Both the position numbers and the translations under genes were made by a program. Of a DNA stretch of 64,000 nt, positions 55,851 to 63,675 are shown in pieces. The notes under the pieces were generated by a model, which ran no database searches, was not told the origin of the DNA, and saw nothing but the letters and a program-made list of their open reading frames with translations. The stretch covers positions 112,078,814-112,142,813 of the forward strand of contig OV050030.1 in NCBI GenBank assembly GCA_920105625.2. The letters run 5' to 3'. This DNA is from Clusia tigrina (lineage: Eukaryota > Arthropoda > Insecta > Diptera > Clusiidae). The stretch's first letter is position 1, and each line of letters starts with the position of its first letter.

Positions 55851-57267
55851 GTTACAATAATATAGCTACATTCCATGAAGAATATTTGTAATTATAAGGA
55901 ACAGTTTTGTTTATGTTGTACCTCTTTTTCATTTTCTTTGAGTTCGGCTTCTTTCTCTTTTACTCGTTGTACAAACAAACGTCCGTCTGTAGCCTAGACC
56001 TTAAGACAGAATGTGATATAAACACAAGAATTCATCAATATGAAAAACATCTCCACAAAGATAATATTAATTATTGCGTTATATGGAAACAATATAGCCA
56101 TTGTTTAATTCGCAACCACATGTTTCTAGGTCTAGGGTATCGGAATGTCAGTCTAATCCTAGTTGAGCTCTTTACTGGTTTTTTATTTAAATTGTTTTAT
56201 TTAATACAATCCAGTGATTCGAACCAAAAACTCACTTTCGTAACAATATATTACCACATTTCTCTCCTCGAAAACCCGGCCATGGTTCACATTGATATAC
56301 AAATTAAAATTTTTCGTTTCTAGGTTACAATAATATAGCTACATTCCATGAAGAACATTTGTAATTATAAGGAACAGTTTTGCTTATGTTGTACCTCTTT
56401 TTCATTTTCTTTGAGTTCGGCTTCTTTCTCTTTTACTCGTTGTACAAACAAACGTCCGTCTGTAGCCTAGACCTTAAAACAGAATGTGATATAAACATAG
56501 AATTCATCAATATGAAAAACATCTCCACAAAGATAAAATTTATTATTGCGTTATATAGAAAAAATATAGCCATTGTTTAATTCGCAACCACATGTTTCTA
56601 GGTCTAGGGTATCGGAATGTCAGTCTAATCCTAGTTGAGCTCTTTACTGGTTTTTTTTTTTAATTGTTTTATTTAATACAATCCAGTGATTCGAACCAAA
56701 AACTCACTTGCGTAACAATATATTACGACATTTCTCTCCTCGAAAACCCCGCCATGGTTCACATTGATATACAAATTAAAATGTTTCGTTTCTGGGTTAC
56801 AATAATATAGCTACATTCCATGAAGAACATTTGTAATTATAAGGAACAGTTTTGCTTATGTTGCACCTCTTTTTCATTTTCTTTGAGTTCGGCTTCTTTC
56901 TCTTTTACTCGTTGTACAAACAAACGTCCGTCTGTAGCCTAGACCTTAAGACAGAATGTGATATAAACATAAGAATTCATCAATATGAAAAACATCTCAA
57001 CAAAGATAATATTTATTATTGCGTTATATGGAAACAATATAGCCATTGTTTAATTCGCAATCACATGTTTCTAGGTCTAGGGTATCGGAATGTCAGTCTA
57101 ATCCTAGTTGAGCTCTTTACTGGTTTTTTACTTAAATTGTTTTATTTAATACAATCTAGTGATTCGAACCAAAAACTCACTTTCGTAACAATATATTACG
57201 ACATTTCAATCCTCGAAAACCAGCCATGGTTCACATTGATATACAAATTAAAATGTTTCGTTTCTGG
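55851..57267 (+). repeat. Second copy of the 1890-bp-offset duplication
   Basis: Colinear with 53961-55378. It ends where a monomer of the divergent subfamily begins at 57268. Few differences separate the copies, for example ATGTTGCACC at about 56859 where the partner has ATGTTGTACC. Confidence 0.78.
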
Positions 57268-57716
57268 GTTACAATAATATAGCTACATTCCATGAAGAAC
57301 ATTTGTAATTATAAGGAACAGTTTTGTTTATGTTGTACCTCTTTTTCATTTTCTTTGAGTTCGGCTTCTTTCTCTTTTACTCGTTGTACAAACAAACGTC
57401 CGTCTGTAGCCTAGACCTTAAAACAGAATGTGATATAAACATAAGAATTCATCAATATGAAAAACATCTCCACAAAGATAAAATGTATTATTGCGTTATA
57501 TAGAAAGGATATAGCCATTGTTTAATTCGCAACCGCATGTTTCTAGGTCTAGTGTTTCGGAATGTCAGTCTAATCCTAGTTGAGCTCTTTACTGGTTTTT
57601 TATTTAAATTGTTTATTTAATACAATTCAGTGATTCGAACCAAAAACTCACTTTCGTACCTTGAAAAACCGGCCATGGTTCACATTGATATAAATATTAA
57701 AATTTTTCGTTTCTAG
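57268..57716 (+). repeat. Divergent-subfamily satellite monomer, copy 3, with a 23-bp deletion (449 bp)
   Basis: Has the subfamily markers AAATGTATTATTG, CCGCATG and CTAGTGTTTCGG, with GAAAGGATATAGCC in place of GAAAGAATATAGCC. At 57658/57659 it reads CTTTCGTACCTTGAAAAACC. A 23-bp stretch covering most of the CGTAA...TTACG dyad is missing. Its left neighbour is a full-length monomer, unlike the other two copies. Confidence 0.85.
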
Positions 57717-58660
57717 GTTACAATAATATAGCTACATTCCATGAAGAACATTTGTAATTATAAGGAACAGTTTTGTTTATGTTGTACCTCTTTTTCATTT
57801 TCTTTGAGTTCGGCTTCTTTCTCTTTTACTCGTTGTACAAACAAACGTCCGTCTGTAGCCTAGACCTTAAAACAGAATGTGATATAAACATAGAATTCAT
57901 CAATATGAAAAACATCTCCACAAAGATAAAATTTATTATTGCGTTATATAGAAACAATATAGCCATTGTTTAATTCGCAACCACATGTTTCTAGGTCTAG
58001 GGTATCGGAATGTCAGTCTAATCCTAGTTGAGCTCTTTACTGGTTTTTTATTTAAATTGTTTTATTTAATACAATCCAGTGATTCGAACCAAAAACTCAC
58101 TTTCGTAACAATATATTACGACATTTCTCTCCTCGAAAACCCGGCCATGGTTCACATTGATATACAAATTAAAATTTTTCGTTTCTAGGTTACAATAATA
58201 TAGCTACATTCCATGAAGAATGTTTGTAATTATAAGGAACAGTTTTGTTTATGTTGTACCTCTTTTTCATTTTCTTTGAGTTCGGCTTCTTTCTCTTTTA
58301 CTCGTTGTACAAACAAACGTCCGTCTGTAGCCTAGACCTTAAAACAGAATGTGATATAAACATAGAATTCATCAATATGAAAAACATCTCCACAAAGATA
58401 AAATTTATTATTGCGTTATATAGAAACAATATAGCCATTGTTTAATTCGCAACCACATGTTTCTAGGTCTAGGGTATCGGAATGTCAGTCTAATCCTAGT
58501 TGAGCTCTTTACTGGTTTTTTTTTTAAATTGTTTTATTTAATACAATCCAGTGATTCGAACCAAAAACTCACTTTCGTAACAATATATTACGACATTTCT
58601 CTCCTCGAAAACCCGGCCATGGTTCACATTGATATACAAATTAAAATGTTTCGTTTCTGG

Positions 58661-59024
58661 GTTACAATAATATAGCTACATTCCATGAAGAACATTTGTA
58701 ATTATAAGGAACAGTTTTGCTTATGTTGTACCTCTTTTTCATTTCCTTTGAGTTCGGCTTCTTTCTCTTTTACTCGTTGTACAAACAAACTTCCGTCTGT
58801 TGCCTAGACCTTAAGACAGAATGTGATATAAACATAAGAATTCATCAATATGAAAAACATCTCAACAAAGATAATATTTATTATTGCGTTATATGGAAAC
58901 AATATAGCCATTGTTTAATTCGCAACCACATGTTTCTAGGTCTAGGGTATCTGAATGTCAGTCTAATCCTAGTTGAGCTCTTTACTGGTTTTTTATTTAA
59001 ATTGTTTTATTTAATACAATCCAG
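58661..59024 (+). repeat. Short satellite monomer (364 bp), last before the retrotransposon
   Basis: Same 109-bp deletion junction at 59024/59025. Private changes include CATTTCCTTTGAG and CGTCTGTTGCC. Only 26 bp of the next monomer (59025-59050) remain before the LTR begins. Confidence 0.9.
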
Positions 59025-59050
59025 GTTACAATAATATAGCTACATTCCAT
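59025..59050 (+). repeat. Truncated satellite monomer at the retrotransposon junction
   Basis: The last 26 satellite bases (GTTACAATAATATAGC...CATTCCAT) stop at the LTR terminus. The final bases, such as TCCAT or CCAT, would be the target-site sequence; the matching copy at the other end of the element is outside the window. Confidence 0.9.
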
Positions 59051-59184
59051 TGTTGGGGATCTCGAGTCCTTGCCTGACTGGGGACGTCCTGTCGCAGTTC
59101 TTCCGGGCGCGTGGCTGAAAAATCAAAAGCCCTAACGTAGAATACAAACACTTTTCACCTTTCAGTTTTAAAACACAAGAGAGC

Positions 59185-59190
59185 TTTATT
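59185..59190 (-). terminator. Putative LTR polyadenylation signal (AATAAA)
   Basis: The minus strand reads TAAGAATAAAGCTCTC. It lies 16 nt beyond the TATA box, so the R region is probably short and lies near 59165-59180. The start and cleavage sites themselves are inferred. Confidence 0.55.
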
Positions 59191-59206
59191 CTTAAAATGC
59201 TAGTTC

Positions 59207-59213
59207 TTATATA
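59207..59213 (-). promoter_or_regulatory. Putative LTR TATA box (TATATAA)
   Basis: The minus strand reads AGTATATAAGAAC in the middle of the LTR. Transcription would start about 25-30 nt downstream, near 59180. This copy is the 3' LTR, so in place it could only drive transcripts outward into the satellite (toward lower coordinates, antisense to the array as numbered). Confidence 0.55.
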
Positions 59214-59525
59214 CTATTTACCAATAAACACTTCAGTCTACGTCTTGACTTTTCTGGTGTTCCAGTTACGCAATTGTTATTTGGTGTCAGTTGCTCAAGC
59301 CCACTGACCTACTGCAAGTAAAAGTGTCGTCGGTGCATTCTAAATGCCCCTCGTCAGCTTTACTGCGGAACTGTGACACCCTAAAAGTTTACATCATAAT
59401 TAATGAATAATTACTGTTCATTTACAATATTTGCACCCTAAAAATATGTGCGTTCTTAATGAATTTAATAGGAGCCGTTGCTGTGAGTCAACTACGCGTA
59501 GGTAGCTTGATTCTAACTCACAACA

Positions 59526-59541
59526 TCCCTCCCCTCTTTCT
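59526..59541 (-). other. Polypurine tract for plus-strand priming
   Basis: The minus strand reads AGAAAGAGGGGAGGGA, 16 purines in a row, immediately followed by TGTTGTGAG of the LTR. In LTR retrotransposons the RNase H-resistant primer for plus-strand DNA lies exactly here. It fixes the element's orientation and the LTR boundary. Confidence 0.9.
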
Positions 59542-59545
59542 GAAA

Positions 59546-59566
59546 GAAGTTAGTGCAACTAACTTC
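59546..59566 (-). other. Perfect 8-bp hairpin beside the polypurine tract
   Basis: GAAGTTAG-TGCAA-CTAACTTC on the plus strand is a perfect 8-bp inverted repeat with a 5-nt loop. It ends 4 nt from the polypurine tract on its upstream side in element orientation. It could fold in the element RNA; a role near the PPT is speculation. Confidence 0.5.
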
Positions 59567-59654
59567 CATTAAATCTCTACAATATTTTTCTTGCACTGCA
59601 AACATATATGTGCATCGATTGAACTCTATATTACATACATATAATTTGTTTTTA

Positions 59655-59870
59655 TTTACATCTTTTTTTTTTAAATCGCCTTGTTTGGGTTCTGTCACGG
59701 TTTTTATTTTTTCTTTTCTTTTCTACATATTTCTTTTTCAATAGCTTTTATTTTCTTTTGTAGTTTTCTTTCTTTTATTTTTTTTTTCTCTTCACTTTGT
59801 TTTTGTTTTTGTTTTTTTTTTCTTATTTTTATCCATCATTATTTTTTTTTTATAATCCCCTTTTTATAAT
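59655..59870 (+). repeat. T-rich low-complexity tract
   Basis: About 215 bases almost all T with scattered C, A and G, with runs such as TTTTTTTTT and repeated TTTTCTTTT. On the element's coding strand this is A-rich/purine-rich. Open frames here on the plus strand are products of composition (Phe/Ser/Leu-rich) and are not genes. Confidence 0.8.
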
Positions 59871-60015
59871 TTGGTCTTTCATTGACTCTTTTCTCATTGG
59901 CGTATATACAAACATCTATACATAAAACCTTACATTATACTGCGCTCTCTGCTACCCGCTGGTCCATTTGACGACCGTCGTTGTCGGAGTGAAGTCCCTC
60001 GATGAACTCTGCATA

Positions 60016-60031
60016 CCCCTCCCTTCTTTCT
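60016..60031 (-). other. Second polypurine-tract-like sequence
   Basis: The minus strand reads AGAAAGAAGGGAGGGG, close to the PPT at 59526-59541 (AGAAAGAGGGGAGGGA), 490 bp upstream in element orientation. No LTR-like end follows it. It could be an auxiliary priming site or a degenerate duplicate. Confidence 0.4.
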
Positions 60032-60286
60032 GGATCAGTACGTACAAAGATGTTATAGGTTGGCGATCTGGTTTTCCATTAAAACTTTGCTTTTAGTGGC
60101 CTTCTTCTTTCCATTTATATAGTGTGCCCCACGGCTGTAGGTGGTACTGCCTCTGCTTGTAGTATTCAACCATTAAAAATCATTTGGAATATATGAGAGA
60201 TTACAATACACCTTCTTACTTTGCAGCAATGCGTTTTATGGTGGAAGTATTTCTCTTGAGCTTCCGCATAATGGCATTTGACATCG

Positions 60287-60595
60287 TTAGGCTTTGATAT
60301 GGAGACAATCGGTCTTTTTCTGAGATACACGTTCAATTATGTAATTTGTGTACTCTGGTCGGTTGCCAGTCTCTGTGTCCTCTTGTATTAAATCATATTT
60401 CATATGTAAATCACATATCATATGTTCATAGTCTAGATTGGACATATACTTCAATGAAGCAATTAACTTCCGTGAGCCAAATTTCCTCTGCTTATTATAT
60501 TTGATGGTGGTTTCAGTCACCCTCCTTAAGCTTTTACCCATCTTCAATTTATTCAAAATCGATTCTGTTGAGATTGTGATACACTGGGTGGACAT
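60287..60595 (-). CDS. Hypothetical 102-residue ORF in the retrotransposon tail
   Basis: An ATG-initiated frame of 102 codons lies between pol and the 3' LTR on the element's coding strand. The product is charged and lysine-rich (MSTQCITISTES..., KYNKQRKFGSRK), with no signal peptide, membrane segment or zinc knuckle visible. The in-frame codon eight positions upstream of the ATG is TGA. It could be a remnant of an accessory or env-position ORF, or a chance frame. I do not recognise it. Position and strand fit element coding capacity, and its amino-acid composition is less biased than neighbouring chance frames. Confidence 0.3.
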   Translation of the reverse strand: MSTQCITISTESILNKLKMGKSLRRVTETTIKYNKQRKFGSRKLIASLKYMSNLDYEHMICDLHMKYDLIQEDTETGNRPEYTNYIIERVSQKKTDCLHIKA

Positions 60596-60639
60596 TGTAC
60601 TATAAAATTGTCCAATTCAAAAAATGATTCCTCAAGGAA

Positions 60640-60930
60640 ACTTGTTTATTTTTCGTTGCTTGTCAATAACTCATCCACAACGCGTTCAAATGCTGCGGCC
60701 ATATGCCGTTTCGCAAAATTAAAATTACATCCGTCGCCATTCATCCCCAAGCTAATATGTTGGCATCTTTGGGGTCACAAACCTTAGATAACTGCCAAAA
60801 ATCTCTGTTTTTCAAAAACGCATCTTTCCGAATACTATGTTGGTCCCTTAGTCCGACCGTATTCCAATATCCGTTCTTCCCGGAACTTCCTGCTTCGCTT
60901 CAGATCATCAGAGCTATATAGAGAACACCT
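60640..60930 (-). pseudogene. Possible broken coding remnant upstream of the 102-residue ORF
   Basis: On the minus strand, short frames of balanced composition follow one another with stops and shifts between them. About 60730-60835 reads QHSIRKDAFLKNRDFWQLSK and continues to a stop. About 60640-60700 begins MAAAFERVVDELL and stops after 18 codons. Base composition is nearer to that of pol than to the A+T-rich DNA on its left. A decayed third ORF is possible; I could not match it to a family. Confidence 0.25.
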
Positions 60931-62356
60931 ATAATAATTTTCTTAATTTCCTAGTATACATTTTAGTTTGATATATGTTTAATTTTTGTCGAACATTTCA
61001 TAAGTCAATTTAATAAATGAATTTCATAATTATATAATATTTAAATAAATACACTATAAGTACTATATATACTCTTGGGTATAACTTCCTAATTTAGTAT
61101 GATTTTTGTTTTTAACACTTATTTCATTATAAAGTTAGATTTTAAACAATTAATTTTTAACTATAATTTTTTCTAAACTACCTTTAATTTTAATCTGAAC
61201 TTTTACTCCGATTATAATTTTTTTAATGTGTAACTTTTCTTAAACATACGCTATTCCTGAATATATAAACAAAAAACAATATTTCTACAACATGCTTTTT
61301 TACATAATTGAATGCTATATCATCCAATTTGCCGTCCACTCGTCTTCTCCCCTTACATTATCGGATTCGCTACCGTATCCTGGAGGAATAGAGGACTGGA
61401 TTATGCGTGTTCATAGCCATATAGGGCATCAGTTTTGCTCTGATTAATTTTTCGTGCTCTTTTTCAACACGTGAGTTATCACTCATTTCAACTTTGAACC
61501 AATTCATTGGCCCTCCGACAAAAACCAGATTATACAAAATAATCCCGTTTGTGTCAAAACTTTGTCCATCGCATGACTATATCTTTCATTGCATACAATT
61601 ACTTTTTATTTAAATTTACTTCTAGCCTGATATGTATATATCCATTAATGATTCTATTTTCCATCCTGTACTTAGCCCGTATATGAATACATACATACAT
61701 TCAAGGCGCTTTAATTTACCTAGAATTAATTACTAACGTTATTTTCCCCAATTAACTATACATTTTTTCTAATTTCCATACGCTAATTTCCTAAACAATA
61801 AACAGTTAAAACCTATGTACGAGTATATCTACATATAGCCTGCTGCAGTATCTGCAAATATATACATACGCACATACCCATTCCTCCTAGCTAGAATACT
61901 TACTTCTTTAAATATACATTCGTACATTCATTCTTTATCTTATACACATATATACATACTCGTATATATACTTACTTCACCAGCAGTTCCGTTGCCTGGC
62001 GTTAATGCTCATGCATCGAATTTCAGTGCATACACTGCCGTATGTGTGTATGTACATATTCGAAGTTTTGTTTTATATTACTTACCCACGACTGTCTTAT
62101 TATTTCATTTTATTTTTTAATTATGTGCAATATTTATCATTATTTAAAAAAAATATTTTTCCCTACTATGCTTCGTTCGGCCACAGTGCATAATAAGCAC
62201 TTTTATTACGTCAACTTTAATCGCTCGATTTTAAGTGGCATACTTCTACTGGCCTTGACTTTGAAAATCGGAGCTGTGTGTGTTATTTGATACACACACG
62301 TACATGTTTACATTGTTATTTTTGTGTTTACACTTGTAAAACACTGCTAACACATG
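60931..62356. other. A+T-rich non-coding part of the retrotransposon (1.4 kb)
   Basis: No convincing gene on either strand. It holds scattered simple repeats (ATACATACATACAT near 61688; TATACATACTCG-type runs near 61945-61975; GTATGTGTGTATGTACATA near 62040) and long A/T stretches. An imperfect inverted repeat, GTGTTTACA / TGTAAAACAC, lies at 62324-62344 just beyond the pol stop codon. Small open frames on the plus strand here look like chance. The region occupies the env position of retrovirus-like elements, but nothing like a signal peptide, furin site or transmembrane anchor is visible. Confidence 0.6.
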
Positions 62357-62359
62357 TCT

Positions 62360-63154
62360 TTAGTTGTGTGGTCTAATGTGGAATAATTTCAACAAATTAT
62401 TATGTAGCTTTTTATTTTTGCCCTTAATCGTTACGACCGTTGTAACTGGGCTTTTGATCTCTGCTACTACATAGGGACCTATCCACACAGGTGAGAATTT
62501 GTTTCTCCTAGCCTGATTCTTCATTAGTACTTGATCACCCACATGAAAAACTACTGGGTTTAGTACCTTGTTATAGGCTTCCCTGGCCACTCGTTTAGCA
62601 CATTCCTGGTTTTCTCTAACCAATTCGTGCGCTCGCTGCAACTGGTATTTTTGTACTTTATTGGGGTCATCAGCATTGTATACAGGCGCACATTTGCGCT
62701 TCAAATTCGCTGGCATGTTGAAGTCAAACCCGTAGAGTGTTCTAAACGGAGTTTGCTTCGTTGATACATGCACAGTATTGTTGTGTACATGCATTGCAGT
62801 GGTTAACCATTGATCCCAATTCGAGCCGTCTTCTTTGGCAAAACTGCGCAAGTACTCAGCCAGAGGTCGATGATTACGTCCCAATGAGCCATTCGCCTGT
62901 GGATGATATGGTGTTATAAGCAATTTCTTGATTCCCAGCATTTTACATGTTTCTGAGAATAGTTTCGATACAAAATTTGAACCATTGTCGGTTATAAAAA
63001 CCTTAGGTGTGCTGTACCGCGCTATAATTGCATCAAAGAATACCTTGGCCACCGTACTTGCTTCAGCATTGGGTATAGCCACGCACGCCATATACTTTGA
63101 GAAATCGTCCTGGAACGTCAAAATGTATTTATTTCCCGAAACTGTCTCAGTCAA
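62360..63154 (-). pseudogene. pol: pol: integrase catalytic core and GPY/F module, inactivated
   Basis: A 264-residue open frame reads as the Ty3/Gypsy integrase core and C-terminal domain. Visible features are GNKYILTFQDDFSKY (residues 7-21), FITDNGSNF with the second catalytic Asp (D56), HPQANGSL (84-91), and VWIGPYVV (about 223-230), the GPY/F module, ending FHIRPHN. Catalysis normally needs a D,D35E triad. Residue 92, exactly 36 after D56, is Gly (codon GGA at 62879-62881) where Glu is expected. The frame opens at TTG, not ATG, and only in mid-domain: the upstream frame stops at 63147, with a net frame change. About 10 residues between the zinc finger and GNKY, where the first catalytic Asp normally sits, appear to be missing. 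No chromodomain is visible after GPY/F. The copy is dead. Confidence 0.9.
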
Positions 63155-63675
63155 ATGGCTGTTTTGGTGTGTCAGTTAACACCATTGGCATCGTTGTCAG
63201 CCTTGAACTTTTGTTGGCCTGGCATTTTGGACAGCTCTTTATATATTTTTTAATGTCCTTGAGCATACCTTTCCATCCGTATACTCGCCTAATTCTGTCA
63301 TGGGTTTTCCAGAATCCCTGGTGTCCACCTAGAGGTGAATCATGGAAACCCTTTAACACAGCCTGGATATCTTTTTTATCCTCCAGCCATTCCACACTAC
63401 TGGCTGTTTGCTCATTGGCATCGAAACCCGCATTGCTAACATCTCTTGTAGCATCAGTTTTATCCCCTTGAATTCCCTCGGCCTTCTCTTTATCTGACCG
63501 TGCTTTGGCCCTCGTTTGTACTACTGATACCTTCTGTGCCTGCGGTACTCTGCTGAGTGCATCCGCATTCAGATTCTTTTTCCCAGGTTTGTATATGATT
63601 TCAAAATCATACTCAGACAATTTGTGTCTGAACCTGGCTAGCCTAGACGTTTGGTCTTTCAAATTGGCTAGTGAT
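63147..63675 (-). pseudogene. pol: pol: RNase H end, tether and integrase zinc finger, frame-broken
   Basis: A 171-codon frame begins in the last part of RNase H (YDFEIIYKPGKKNLNADALSR, with the conserved Asp at residue 34). It crosses a charged linker (QTRAKARSDKEKAEG) and continues through the integrase N-terminal HHCC finger: H107, H114, C144, C147 in HDSPLGGHQG...CPKCQANK. It ends at a TGA just after PKQPFD, where the integrase core should follow in frame. Its upstream end also shows a frame change near 63670, since the preceding RNase H residues lie in another frame. The finger itself looks intact. Confidence 0.88.

Larger units (their letters stand above)
1..59050 (+). repeat. Satellite DNA array, ~472-bp monomer, about 125 copies head-to-tail
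   Basis: The same ~472-bp unit, starting at GTTACAATAATATAGC, recurs without spacer from base 1 to base 59050; unit starts at 1, 474, 947, 1419 and 1891 show the period directly. All copies have the same orientation. The monomer is A+T-rich and in order contains a pyrimidine-rich stretch (CTCTTTTTCATTTTC), the palindrome TTGTACAA, an EcoRI site (GAATTC), the dyad AAACAAT-ATAGCC-ATTGTTT, a SacI site (GAGCTC), a variable T run, GATTCGAACC, the dyad CGTAA-CAATATA-TTACG, and an NcoI site (CCATGG). Copies differ by a limited set of recurring substitutions and small indels, as expected for concerted evolution by unequal exchange and conversion. The left end is beyond the window; the right end is cut by a retrotransposon. 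I do not recognise a named satellite family. Confidence 0.98.
59051..59525 (-). repeat. 3' LTR of the retrotransposon (475 bp)
   Basis: On the minus strand it starts TGTTGTGAGTTAGAATC directly after a polypurine tract and ends CCCCAACA at the satellite junction. The 5-bp terminal inverted repeats TGTTG/CAACA fit the usual TG...CA LTR ends. It contains a TATA box and an AATAAA signal in suitable order. The partner 5' LTR is not in the window, so the boundaries rest on the PPT, the inverted ends and the satellite junction. Confidence 0.9.

Noticed and set aside
57..59034. More than a hundred plus-strand open frames of 60-147 codons in the satellite as protein genes
   Set aside because: They are the same few frames repeated once per monomer, T-rich and Phe/Leu/Ile-heavy, often starting at TTG. 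They are broken by one-base indels between monomer types and have no recognisable domain. Homogenisation explains their persistence.
1..59050. CRISPR array or bacterial tandem repeat
   Set aside because: The repeat unit is ~472 bp with no unique spacers between copies, and the neighbour is a eukaryotic LTR retrotransposon.
1..59050. CENP-B box in the satellite monomer
   Set aside because: No match to the 17-bp CENP-B box core pattern (TTCG....A..CGGG) was found. The dyads described are different motifs.
59553..59869. Plus-strand open frames in the T-rich tract
   Set aside because: The frames consist largely of Phe, Ser and Leu from poly-T composition and overlap the polypurine tract and element tail. 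They are not genes.
59542..60015. A second, diverged LTR between the two polypurine-like tracts
   Set aside because: Its length (474 bp) is close to that of the LTR, but there are no TG...CA ends next to the second tract and no similarity to the LTR by eye.
60703..60921. 72-codon plus-strand open frame in the retrotransposon tail
   Set aside because: It lies antisense to coding-like pieces on the element strand and has no recognisable motif; more likely a shadow of the minus-strand remnant.
62280..62352. Another transposon terminus (TGTTA...TAACA) just downstream of pol
   Set aside because: Only short matching ends in A+T-rich simple sequence; no target duplication or internal structure supports a separate element.
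62928..63471. Plus-strand frames opposite integrase
   Set aside because: The minus strand here clearly encodes integrase and its zinc finger; the plus-strand frames are antisense shadows.
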